Shown: positions 56,208 through 64,000 of the stretch, in pieces
Layout of the letters: every line of letters starts with the position of its first letter
How positions within the stretch are numbered: the stretch's first letter is position 1
Source: Acidovorax sp. KKS102
GTDB lineage: Bacteria > Pseudomonadota > Gammaproteobacteria > Burkholderiales > Burkholderiaceae_C
Length of the DNA stretch: 64,000 nt
Assembly: GCF_000302535.1 (NCBI RefSeq)
Contig: NC_018708.1
Location: 4,278,001 to 4,342,000, forward strand
Direction: 5' to 3'
Program-made: the position numbers and the translations under genes
Notes under the pieces: generated by a model
The model's database searches: none
Told to the model about the DNA's origin: nothing
What the model saw: the letters and a program-made list of their open reading frames with translations, nothing else

Positions 56208-58646
56208 CTACCCCGCCTGCCGGAAGGCCATCACGGCCTGGTTGCGCAGGGTGCGCAGCAGGCCCAAGGCCTTGTCATCCACCACAATGCCCCCCGGTGT
56301 GGCCTGATCGGCATAGATGAGGGCAAAGGGCTGCCCCTTGATTTGCAGCGGCAGCAGCAGGAACGACGGTGCATTGACGCCCTTGCGGTACCACTCGGGA
56401 AGGCGCGCCTGCATGCGGGGCTCGGTGGCGTCGTTGATCAGGGTGTCGGCGCCGCGCAGGCATACGGCGGCAAACAGGTCGCCCTGGGCCTTGAGCGGCA
56501 CCTTGAGGGCCCGGACGGCCCCCTCGCTGCCCTCCCCCAGGCCGAAGCGGCCGGTCAGCATGTCGGTGCGGGCCTCGCGCAGGCAAAACACCATGCGCCG
56601 AAAACCCAGGGCGCGGAACATGGTCTCCAGGATCATTCGCAGCACATCGTTGAGCTGAAAACTCTCGACCATCGCGTTGGTGATGTCCTGGATGCCTGCC
56701 GCCAGCACTTCATTGACCTGCGCTACCGACACTGCGCCACCCGCTTGAGACTCCAGCACAGCGGGCAGGGGCTGGGTTTCCGTCACCCGCAACTCGTGGG
56801 CACCCAAGGCGTCGTCGGGTGTGGCTTGCGCCCCGGCGGCCGAGGGCAGCTTGAGCAGGCGGGCCGCCGGCGTGTCGGGGTCCACGCGCAGGTCCAGCGC
56901 CTCGGCCAGCGCCACCAGCTTGTGCCGCGCGCGCAGCGTGGCGTCGGCAATGGCCTCGGCCGACAGCGCCAGCGTGCGGGCGTAGCGTGTGGCCACCTGT
57001 CCCAGTTGTCCCTCTAGCTGGGCGGGCTCGCTGAACAACAGGGCACTGGCGACCTCATTGGCCGCCATGGCAGCCCAGCGCAAACGCTCCACGCCCTGCT
57101 CGGGCGCACGCTGCATGGGCGAGCCCAGGGGCTTGCGCATGCAGCGCTGCAGGCTGTCGGGCAGGCCCCAGACGCGCGCCACGCCCACACCCAGGTCTTC
57201 AAACCCCAGCCCCAGCACCTGGACGGATGCGGCCTCCTCGCCCCCTTCCAGCCGCCCGGACGCCACCAGGCTGCGCACCTGCCGCGCCTCTTCGGGAAAG
57301 TAGAACTCGCACAGCATGCGCCCCAGGTTCTGGAACATCGCGCCGATGAAGGCCTCTTCGGCCGCCTGGCTGGTGCTGCACAGTTCGGCCGCGACCGAGC
57401 CCGCCATCATGGCGCGCAAAAATTCCTCGCGCATCTGGCTGGCATGGGCCTTGTCCTGCATGTGGTCCAGCAGCACCAGGCTCAGCGCCATGTTGCGCAC
57501 CGCATTGAAGCCCACCAGACTCACTGCGCGCGACACGGTGCTGATGGTGCCCCGGCTGGCGTGGGCGTAATGCACGCTATTGACCAGACGCAGCAGCTTG
57601 TTGGTGAGCGCCACGTCTTTCAGGATTTCGTGGGTCAGGTCGCTGATGCTGTCGTCTTCCGAATTGGCCACCCGCTGGATGCGCGCCACCGAGTCCGACA
57701 AGGCCGGGAAGTCACTCTTGTGGCGCATGCGCCGCAGCAAAAAGTCCAGCGTGGCGTTGCTGGCAGCCGATGGCGCACTGGCCGGTGCCGCCCAGGCGCG
57801 CAACGCATCCCGAAAATCCGCCGCCGTGGCGTAGCGCTGCGCCGGGTCACGCGCCATGGCCCGTTGAAGAATGGCGCGCAGGCCATCGTCCACGCCGGGG
57901 CCCAGGTCGGCGGGCAGGGCCAGGTTTTCGTTGGCAATGCGGTACAGCGCTTGCCAGGTGTCCTTTTGGTGGATGAGGGGGCGCCCGGTCAGCATCTCGA
58001 TGAGCACCAAGCCAGCGGAATACACGTCCATCGCGGGGGTGGGCGCGGCGCCCGCCGCAGCCTCCGGCGCCATATAGGCGGGCGTGCCGCTCGCCAGTTG
58101 CGCATCCGGTGCGGCCTGCACAGGGGCCGCCATGCCAAAGTCCATCACCCGGGCGTGCCGGTGCGCATCGATCATGATGTTGGACGGCTTGAGATCGCGG
58201 TGCACGATGCCCGCCTGGTGGGCGGCATGCAAGCCATCCAGCACATCCACCATGAGCGCCACGGCATCGTGGGGCGTGCAGCGCCCCTGCTGGGCCAGGT
58301 GCTCGGCCAGCGTGCTTCCGGGCACGTACTCGAACACGATGTAGGGCTGCGCGCCTTGCACATCGGCCTCAAACACCGGCACGATGTAGGGGTGGGCCAG
58401 ACGCCCCACGTGGCGGGCCTCGCGCAGCCACTGCTCCAGCACGGAGGGGTCCTGGTCCTGCATGGGGCGCATCAGCTTGATGGCCACCTCGCGCTGCAGG
58501 CGCGGGTCCAGCGCCAGCCACACGGTGGCCTGGGCGCCCCGGCCCAGCTGCTTCTTGAGTTCAAACCGCCCCAGCGACGCAGGCGGCTTGTCGCCTGATC
58601 CGAGCGCCCATCGTCTGGCAGTGGAAAGCGGGGCAAAATCGGTCAT
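56208..58646 (-). CDS. Ser/Thr protein kinase - HDOD - GAF fusion
   Basis: 812 residues from ATG 58646. Residues 28-290: eukaryotic-type kinase, GRGAQATV (35-42), Lys in VAIKLM (57), catalytic HRDLKPSN (149-156), MDFG (168-171) and APE (193-195), so predicted active. Residues about 300-510: HDOD domain (LTHEILKDVALTNKLLRLVN, AVRNMALSLVLLDHM, QNLGRMLCEFYFPEE). Residues about 640-812: GAF-like domain. No membrane segment. HDOD proteins regulate signalling and twitching in other proteobacteria, so this may connect a kinase to such control. Upstream start codons before 58646 add a non-conserved Arg-rich stretch. Confidence 0.9.
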   Translation of the reverse strand: MTDFAPLSTARRWALGSGDKPPASLGRFELKKQLGRGAQATVWLALDPRLQREVAIKLMRPMQDQDPSVLEQWLREARHVGRLAHPYIVPVFEADVQGAQPYIVFEYVPGSTLAEHLAQQGRCTPHDAVALMVDVLDGLHAAHQAGIVHRDLKPSNIMIDAHRHARVMDFGMAAPVQAAPDAQLASGTPAYMAPEAAAGAAPTPAMDVYSAGLVLIEMLTGRPLIHQKDTWQALYRIANENLALPADLGPGVDDGLRAILQRAMARDPAQRYATAADFRDALRAWAAPASAPSAASNATLDFLLRRMRHKSDFPALSDSVARIQRVANSEDDSISDLTHEILKDVALTNKLLRLVNSVHYAHASRGTISTVSRAVSLVGFNAVRNMALSLVLLDHMQDKAHASQMREEFLRAMMAGSVAAELCSTSQAAEEAFIGAMFQNLGRMLCEFYFPEEARQVRSLVASGRLEGGEEAASVQVLGLGFEDLGVGVARVWGLPDSLQRCMRKPLGSPMQRAPEQGVERLRWAAMAANEVASALLFSEPAQLEGQLGQVATRYARTLALSAEAIADATLRARHKLVALAEALDLRVDPDTPAARLLKLPSAAGAQATPDDALGAHELRVTETQPLPAVLESQAGGAVSVAQVNEVLAAGIQDITNAMVESFQLNDVLRMILETMFRALGFRRMVFCLREARTDMLTGRFGLGEGSEGAVRALKVPLKAQGDLFAAVCLRGADTLINDATEPRMQARLPEWYRKGVNAPSFLLLPLQIKGQPFALIYADQATPGGIVVDDKALGLLRTLRNQAVMAFRQAG

Positions 58647-58760
58647 GGTGCGGGTAGCAAAACCAGGCGCCGCACGGTGTGGCGCCCTGGTGCACACATC
58701 TTATGCCTGCGCCAGCCCGGTTAAAGCAGTGATTCCCCTGCCCCGATCACTTTCTGTCTC

Positions 58761-59345
58761 ATGACCACCACCCACCTGCTGTACCTGCACGGTTTTCGCT
58801 CGTCCCCCTCGTCGGCCAAGGCGCGCCAGACTGCGGCCCACGTGGCGGCCCACCACCCCTCCGTGACCTTCTGGTGCCCGCAGCTGCCGCCATCGCCCCG
58901 TGCCGCCATGGCGCTGGTGGCGCAGGGCATTGCCAGCTGGCCCCGGCGTTCGATGGCCGTGATTGGCTCGTCGCTGGGCGGCTTCTATGCCAGCTGGGTG
59001 GCGCAGCACGCGGGTTGCCCCAGCGTGATGCTCAACCCCGCTGTGGACCCGGCACGCGACCTCGCCCGCTACATCGGCGAGCAGACCAGCTGGCACGACC
59101 CGAGCGAGCGCTTTTATTTTTTGCCGGAGTACATCGAAGAGTTGCAGGCCCTGGACATGCGGGCCCGCCCCGCTGCCGCCCGCGAACTGGCCCTCATTGC
59201 CAAGGGCGACGAAGTGCTGGACTGGCGTGAGATGGTGGGGCGCTACCCGCAGGCCAAGCAGGTGGTGCTGGAGGGGGGCGACCACGCGCTGGGCAACTAT
59301 GGGGACTACCTGCCGCTGGTGAGCCATTTCCTGCAACTGGCCTGA
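58761..59345 (+). CDS. yqiA: YqiA-like alpha/beta hydrolase (esterase)
   Basis: 194 residues. Alpha/beta hydrolase of the UPF0227/YqiA group: LLYLHGFRSSPSSAKA near 6-21, nucleophile elbow IGSSLGGFYA near 68-77, LIAKGDEVLDW with the acid, and the catalytic His in GGDHALGNYGDY. YqiA-type enzymes are esterases of unclear natural substrate. It is divergent from the kinase-HDOD gene and convergent with the PglL-like gene. Confidence 0.92.
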   Translation: MTTTHLLYLHGFRSSPSSAKARQTAAHVAAHHPSVTFWCPQLPPSPRAAMALVAQGIASWPRRSMAVIGSSLGGFYASWVAQHAGCPSVMLNPAVDPARDLARYIGEQTSWHDPSERFYFLPEYIEELQALDMRARPAAARELALIAKGDEVLDWREMVGRYPQAKQVVLEGGDHALGNYGDYLPLVSHFLQLA

Positions 59346-59375
59346 ACGCGCGGCAGCCGTCCGCAGCGCATGCGG

Positions 59376-61004
59376 TCAGGGCTTCAGGTGGGACGAAATC
59401 CGCCGCCCCTGCTCGCGCCAGCGCTCATAGTCCGCCGGGTACGCAGCACGGTATCGCTTGAGGTGAAACGCCGCCTCGTCGTCCAGCCCCAGCATCGTGG
59501 CGCTTTCGATCAGCGGCTCGATCACCCGGGGCTCCGGCGAGAAGTGCAGCAGCTTATTGGCCACCCCAAAGACCTGGCCCGCATTGCTGGGTGAAAGCTC
59601 GATAGTGGTCAACAGCGCAAAATCGACCTGATCGGTGAAGAAAGGGGTGTTGCCCACCTTGCGAACGGTGTCCTGGCGCAGGGAGGGTGGCCGGTCGGCC
59701 AACGGCCGGTACAGCTGGCCGACGCGATAAAAATCCCAGCCCACATAGGCCCCCAGTGCCAGCCCGGCCAAGATGATGGCGGCCGCACCCCGGCGCGCGC
59801 CCAGCGAGCTTGCCCAGCCGGGCAGCTGCCAGCGCCACAGCAACGCGACGGCCACCACCGTGACCAGCTGGAACGGCCCGTACCACAGCGGAAACTCCAG
59901 CAGGCTGTGCAGCCCCACCAGCGCCAGCACGCCCCAGGCCAGTTGCCGCGCCGGATCGGTCTCGCGCCAGGGCTTTTCGCGCAGCACCCACACCACCACG
60001 GCGGCACAAAAGATCAGCGCCACCGGCACGCCCAGCTCCACCGCCAAGTGCAAGGGCAGGTTGTGGGCGTTGTCCAGCAGCACACAAAACCGTTCCCCGG
60101 GGAACACTGTGACGTAGTGTGCGTAATCCAGCTCCCCCCAGCCCCAGCCCGCCCAGGGCTTTTGCGCGATCAGGTGCAGCACATTGGCCCACAGCACCCG
60201 GCGGCTGGTGCAGCCTGGCTCTTCGTCGAGGATGCGCACAAACAGCCCGTCCGATGCAAACCCGGTCCAGTCCAGCAGCAAGCGGGGCAGCAGCCAGGCC
60301 GCTGCGCCGTACAAGATCAAACCCACCAGTCCCAGCCCCAGGACCAGGCGCCCCCACGACACGCGCCAGCACAACACCAACCCCAGCATCAACAGCCACT
60401 GCACGGCCCCGGTGCGTGAGGCCGTGGCGGCACTCGACATCGCCAGCAACGCCAACGCCCAGGCCACCAGCAACCCCGTCAACCACCCGGGCCAGGCCTT
60501 TCCTCCCTGCACAGGGGCGGCGATGCCGGGGTGGTCCAGACGTGCCTGCATCTGGGCCAGGGCCCACAGCAGCGCCCAGACGCCCAGGCTCAGCAACGTT
60601 GCCTGCTGGTTGCGCTGGCGCAGGTTGCCAATGGCCTGCCCCAGGGTGGAGGGCTGCACGCCGGGCAGGCCGGGGTCCCCCACAAAATACTGCAGCAGCC
60701 CGATGGCCGCACTGGCCAGCGCTGCGACCAGCAGGCCGGCGGCCAGCATCCGGCTCGACACCAGGGCGGGCGCCCCCCCGGTCTCCCCCTGCTGACCCCG
60801 CCCCGGCGTACTGCCGCAGCGAGCCAGGGCCAGCAACACCAGCACCGCGCCGCAGCCCCAGGACGCCAGCAGGGGCCAGAAGTTGTTGATGGGGGCCTGC
60901 GTAAAGCAGAACAGGAACGGCAGCGCCAGTGCCAGCAGAGTCAGCGGCGTGGCCATGGTGGCAAAGGGCATGGGATGGCAGGTAGGGGCAAAAAGGCGCG
61001 CCAT
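59376..61004 (-). CDS. PglL-type O-antigen ligase/oligosaccharyltransferase family membrane protein
   Basis: 542 residues, about 11-13 membrane helices, with the Wzy_C-type periplasmic loop (DNAHNLPLHLAVELGVPVAL, conserved His) and a C-terminal soluble TPR-like part. Such proteins transfer lipid-linked glycans to pilin (PglL/TfpO) or lipid A. Type IV pilus genes occur elsewhere in the window, but no pilin lies nearby, so the acceptor is uncertain. The start may be ATG 61004 or a later ATG near 60971. Divergent from the RNase gene. Confidence 0.85.
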   Translation of the reverse strand: MARLFAPTCHPMPFATMATPLTLLALALPFLFCFTQAPINNFWPLLASWGCGAVLVLLALARCGSTPGRGQQGETGGAPALVSSRMLAAGLLVAALASAAIGLLQYFVGDPGLPGVQPSTLGQAIGNLRQRNQQATLLSLGVWALLWALAQMQARLDHPGIAAPVQGGKAWPGWLTGLLVAWALALLAMSSAATASRTGAVQWLLMLGLVLCWRVSWGRLVLGLGLVGLILYGAAAWLLPRLLLDWTGFASDGLFVRILDEEPGCTSRRVLWANVLHLIAQKPWAGWGWGELDYAHYVTVFPGERFCVLLDNAHNLPLHLAVELGVPVALIFCAAVVVWVLREKPWRETDPARQLAWGVLALVGLHSLLEFPLWYGPFQLVTVVAVALLWRWQLPGWASSLGARRGAAAIILAGLALGAYVGWDFYRVGQLYRPLADRPPSLRQDTVRKVGNTPFFTDQVDFALLTTIELSPSNAGQVFGVANKLLHFSPEPRVIEPLIESATMLGLDDEAAFHLKRYRAAYPADYERWREQGRRISSHLKP

Positions 61005-61060
61005 GGATCATATGCGCCGCCGCCCGGGCGCCCGCTGGCGCCCATGGGACAATCGCCGCC

Positions 61061-63136
61061 ATGCACGCATTGTTTGAAGAAGCCGGCAAATTTCTCGCCG
61101 GCCGTATCCTGTCCGAAGCCGATACCTCTGCCCAAGTGGAGCTGGACTCGGGCAAACGGGTCAAGGTCAAGGCCGCCCACATCCTCCTGAAGTTCGAAAA
61201 ACCCGCCCCGGCAGAACTCGTCGCCCAGGCCCAGGCCGTGGCCGAGACCATCGAGCTGGACCTGGCCTGGGAGTTCGCGCCCGAAGACGAATTTGGCTTT
61301 GCCGACCTGGCGCGGGACTATTTCTCCGAGAACGCCACCCTGGCCCAGCAGGCCGGTGCGCTGTTCCGTCTGTACGACGCACCGCACTACTTCCGCCGCG
61401 CAGGCAAGGGCCGCTTCAAGAAGGCATCGGCCGAGATCCTGCAGCAGGCCCTGGCCGCCATCGAGAAGAAGAAGGCCATCCTCGCGCAGATCGACGAGTG
61501 GGCAGCGCAACTGGGCCGGGGCGAATGCCCGCAGCCCATCCGCGACCAGCTCTACAAGATTCTGTTCAAGCCCGATAAGAACGCGCCCGAGTACAAGGCC
61601 GTGGTCGAGGCCAGCCGCACCACGCACACCGCGCCGCTCGACCTGCTGCAAAAGGCGGGCGCCATCGATTCCAGCTACCAGTTCCACTGGAAGCGGTTCT
61701 TGTTCGAGAATTTCCCCAAGGGCACGGGCTTTCCGGCCGTTACCGCCCCCGTCATTGCCGACGAGCTGCCGCTGTCGCCCGCGCAGGCCTACTCGATCGA
61801 CGACTCGCAGACCACCGAAATCGACGACGCGTTGTCCGTCCAGGGGCTGGGCACGGGCACCGTGGTGCTGGGCATCCACATCGCCGCGCCCGGCCTGGCC
61901 ATCCAGCCCGGCAGCGCTATCGACCAGCTCGGCCGTGCCCGCCTGTCCACCGTGTACATGCCGGGCTACAAGATCACCATGCTGCCCGACGACGTGGTGC
62001 AAACCTACACGCTGGACGAAGGCCGCGCCAACCCAGCCGTGTCGCTGTACGTGACCATCGACGAAGCCACGCTGGAGTTCAAAGGCTCCGAGACCAAGCT
62101 GGAGCGCGTGCACGTGGCCGCCAACCTGCGCCACGACCAGCTCGACAGCGTGGTGACGGAAGAATGGCTCACCAACCCGGCGTTTGAGCACCGAAACGAC
62201 CCCAAGCGCTTGTCCGAATTGCGCCCGCAGCTATCATTTTTGCACCGCCTCGCCAAGGACCTCAAGGCCCGCCGCGAAGTCGTGCGCGGCAAGCCTGAGA
62301 ACTTCAACCGGCCGGACTACAACTTCCGCCTGGTCGGCAACAACGGCGCCGAGCCCACCGGCGACGAGCAGGTGCAGATCAGCGTGCGCCAGCGCGGCGC
62401 ACCGCTCGATTTGATCGTGGCCGAGGCCATGATCGTGGCCAACAGCACCTGGGGTAGCTGGATGGCCGAGCTGGGCGTGCCCGGCATCTACCGCAGCCAG
62501 GCCAGCATGGCGCCGGGCGTGAAGGTGCGCATGGGCACCAAGGCGCTGCCGCATGCGGGCATCGGCGTGAAGGCGTATTCGTGGGCCACATCCCCCCTGC
62601 GCCGCTACACCGACCTGGTCAACCAGTGGCAGATCATTGCCTGCGCGCGCCACGGCAAGACGGCCGCGCTGGCCGCGCCCTTCAAGCCCAAGGACGCCGA
62701 CCTGTTCTCCATCATCAGCAGCTTTGACGCGGCCTACAGCGCCTACAACGGCTACCAGGCGGGCATGGAACGCTTCTGGACGCTGAAATATGTGGAGCAG
62801 AACGGCATCACCGAGCTGAACGCTACTGTCTTCAAGGAAGGCCCGGGCGGTAGCTTTTTGGTGCGGGCTGACGACATTCCGCTGGTCTTCCCCGTGCTGG
62901 GCGCGCAGAACCTGCCGCGCGGCGCGCGCCTCAAGGTCAAGCTGGGCGAGGTGGACGAGATCACGCTCGACATCCACGGCACCGTGATCGAGCGCCTGGA
63001 CGACCCCGCAGACACCAGCGACGATGGCCCCGTGGACGATGCCGAGGACGACGACACCGTGGCCGGCCCGATTGCGATTGCGGTGGATGTGAACGAGGCC
63101 CCTGCCGATGCCGCTGCGGCAGCACCGGCCGCTTGA
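61061..63136 (+). CDS. RNase II-family exoribonuclease (RNB domain)
   Basis: 691 residues. N-terminal region of about 220 residues lacking an obvious cold-shock repeat, then the RNB core with the catalytic Asp cluster YSIDDSQTTEIDDALSV near 245-261, PGSAIDQLGRARLSTVYMPG and the C-terminal SPLRRYTDLVNQWQI near 509-523. The last 100 residues include an acidic tail. It degrades RNA 3' to 5'. RNase II and RNase R are not separable with confidence; the length fits the shorter type. A probable relic of the dispersed repeat lies at 62204-62242. Confidence 0.93.
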   Translation: MHALFEEAGKFLAGRILSEADTSAQVELDSGKRVKVKAAHILLKFEKPAPAELVAQAQAVAETIELDLAWEFAPEDEFGFADLARDYFSENATLAQQAGALFRLYDAPHYFRRAGKGRFKKASAEILQQALAAIEKKKAILAQIDEWAAQLGRGECPQPIRDQLYKILFKPDKNAPEYKAVVEASRTTHTAPLDLLQKAGAIDSSYQFHWKRFLFENFPKGTGFPAVTAPVIADELPLSPAQAYSIDDSQTTEIDDALSVQGLGTGTVVLGIHIAAPGLAIQPGSAIDQLGRARLSTVYMPGYKITMLPDDVVQTYTLDEGRANPAVSLYVTIDEATLEFKGSETKLERVHVAANLRHDQLDSVVTEEWLTNPAFEHRNDPKRLSELRPQLSFLHRLAKDLKARREVVRGKPENFNRPDYNFRLVGNNGAEPTGDEQVQISVRQRGAPLDLIVAEAMIVANSTWGSWMAELGVPGIYRSQASMAPGVKVRMGTKALPHAGIGVKAYSWATSPLRRYTDLVNQWQIIACARHGKTAALAAPFKPKDADLFSIISSFDAAYSAYNGYQAGMERFWTLKYVEQNGITELNATVFKEGPGGSFLVRADDIPLVFPVLGAQNLPRGARLKVKLGEVDEITLDIHGTVIERLDDPADTSDDGPVDDAEDDDTVAGPIAIAVDVNEAPADAAAAAPAA
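62204..62242 (-). repeat. Relic of the dispersed repeat inside the RNase II-family gene
   Basis: AAGCGCTTGTCC then GCGCCCGCAGCTATCATTTTTG aligns with the reverse complement of the 50426 copy, including CAGCTATCATTTTTG against TAGCTATTATTTTTG. It encodes KRLSELRPQLSFL with codons CTA, TCA, TTT, TTG that are rare in this GC-rich genome. Confidence 0.6.
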
Positions 63137-63168
63137 AGCCCCCGGACAGCCCCTGATAATTGCCGGCG

Positions 63169-64000
63169 ATGAAACTCCCTGCCTTCCTCCGCACCTTCAG
63201 CACGCTGCAGCTGGCACTGGGCGTCTCCATCGCCGTGCATGCCGCGCTCATCTCGGTGCGCTTCATCGACCCCGAGGGCTTCAACCGCGTGTTCCAGGAC
63301 ACACCACTCGAAGTCATTCTGGTCAACGCCAAGTCCAACGAGCGCCCGGACAAGGCCCAGGCGATTGCCCAGGCCAACCTGGCGGGCGGTGGCGAAGCAG
63401 AGAAGGGCCGGGCCACCAGCCCCCTGCCGTACACCGCGCTGACCACGGTGGGTGACGACTACGAAGAAGCCCAGCGCAAGATGGACGCGATGCAGGAGCA
63501 GCAGGCCCAGCTGCTGGCCCAGCTGCGCAAGCAACTGGCCACCATGCCCGTGCCCGATCCGCGCCAGGCCAGCCAGAGCGCCGAACAGGCCAGCGAGCAG
63601 GAAAAGCGCCGCCAGCTCGTCAAGCTGCTGGCCGAGATCGAAAAGCGCATCAACGCCCAAAATTCGCGCCCCAAGAAGCGCTACATCAGCCCGGCGACGC
63701 AGGAAAAAGTCTATGCGGCCTACTACGACACCCTGCGCCACAAGGTGGAAGACAAGGGCACGGAAAACTTCCCGGAACAGGGCGGCAAGAAACTGTATGG
63801 TGAGCTAACCATGATCCTCACCGTCAACCACGACGGCCGTGTACTGGGCACCGAGATCGTGCAGGGCTCTGGCAACGCCACACTGGACCGCCGTGCAGAG
63901 GCCATTGCCCGCGCCGCAGGCCCGTTTGACGCCTTCAACCGCGAAATGCGCCGCGAATACGACCAAATCGCCATGGTGGCGCGCTTCAAGTTCACCCGTG
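63169..64000 (+). CDS. TonB-family energy transducer, partial (3' end outside window)
   Basis: The first 277 codons are present; the gene continues beyond the right edge. N-terminal membrane anchor (LQLALGVSIAVHAALISVRF near 13-32), then a long coiled, Glu/Gln/Lys-rich region (QRKMDAMQEQQAQLLAQLRK) and the start of a TonB C-terminal domain (YYDTLRHKVEDKGTENFPEQ, GELTMILTVNHDGRVLG). TonB transduces proton motive force to outer-membrane receptors; the coiled middle is longer than usual. It lies 32 nt after the RNase gene. ATG 63169 is the only reasonable start. Confidence 0.88.
   Translation, partial: MKLPAFLRTFSTLQLALGVSIAVHAALISVRFIDPEGFNRVFQDTPLEVILVNAKSNERPDKAQAIAQANLAGGGEAEKGRATSPLPYTALTTVGDDYEEAQRKMDAMQEQQAQLLAQLRKQLATMPVPDPRQASQSAEQASEQEKRRQLVKLLAEIEKRINAQNSRPKKRYISPATQEKVYAAYYDTLRHKVEDKGTENFPEQGGKKLYGELTMILTVNHDGRVLGTEIVQGSGNATLDRRAEAIARAAGPFDAFNREMRREYDQIAMVARFKFTR

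Noticed and set aside
62813..62862. Another possible repeat relic (GCTACT ... GGTAGCTTTTTGG) in the RNase gene
   Set aside because: Only short end-like stretches match and the middle does not align.

Overview
The window is GC-rich, densely coded chromosomal DNA of a beta-proteobacterium. Protein families and gene order (rubA-pilG-pilH-pilI opposite thiD-hemL; dusB-fis-purH; ypjD-PP0621-pilS-pilR-ampD; accB-accC-prmA) point to Burkholderiales, most likely Comamonadaceae (Acidovorax-like). This placement is an inference from remembered gene order and protein similarity; no search was run. No prophage, insertion sequence, CRISPR array or plasmid gene is visible. The content is mostly core genome, and the unusual material is regulatory DNA, dispersed repeats and a few odd proteins.

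Layout. 1-1.25 kb: type IV pilus chemosensory genes pilI (cut by the window edge), pilH, pilG, plus a small rubredoxin. 1.3-3.6 kb: thiD-hemL. 3.7-5.9 kb: an IclR-type regulator divergent from pobA. 6-9.6 kb: a membrane-anchored cytochrome c and dusB-fis-purH, with a 160-nt imperfect palindrome between fis and purH. 9.8-15.6 kb: a dipeptidase-like lipoprotein, a YqaA membrane protein, a diguanylate cyclase, rarD, ychF and a MOSC protein. 15.7-22.5 kb: a UbiH-family hydroxylase, dsbC, an M61 peptidase, an enoyl-CoA hydratase, tRNA-Met, an exported unknown and miaB. 22.5-29.9 kb: a GlrK-lipoprotein-GlrR (QseE/G/F-like) system followed by opgG-opgH. 30-36.4 kb: ffh divergent from ypjD, PP0621, pilS, pilR, ampD. 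36.4-41.9 kb: nrdA-nrdB under paired NrdR boxes and a histone H1-like KAAP-repeat gene. 42-48.8 kb: PfkB kinase, DUF3426 protein, prmA, accC, accB, a TlpA-like thioredoxin and an unknown. 49-54.4 kb: mpl, an unknown, aroG with a Phe/Tyr leader peptide and attenuator, another unknown, tldD. 54.5-64 kb: YegP, rodA, a kinase-HDOD-GAF fusion, YqiA, a PglL-like ligase, an RNase II-family enzyme and a TonB-like protein cut by the right edge.

How genes work together. Type IV pilus control appears twice (PilG/H/I and PilS/R), with a possible pilin glycosyltransferase at 59.4-61 kb. Cell-wall recycling appears as ampD and mpl. Envelope control appears as the GlrK/GlrR pair beside opgGH: a TGTC-N10-GACA palindrome and an exact sigma54 -24/-12 motif lie between glrR and opgG, suggesting that this pair controls periplasmic glucan synthesis.

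Most notable observations: (1) a complete transcription attenuator before aroG, with an 18-residue leader peptide containing FYFWFF; (2) the GlrR-type site plus sigma54 promoter before opgG; (3) a family of about 37-nt palindromic repeats, two copies of which touch or contain the stop codon of the preceding gene and two apparent relics of which lie inside tldD and the RNase gene; (4) the long palindrome between fis and purH; (5) the Ser/Thr kinase-HDOD-GAF fusion.
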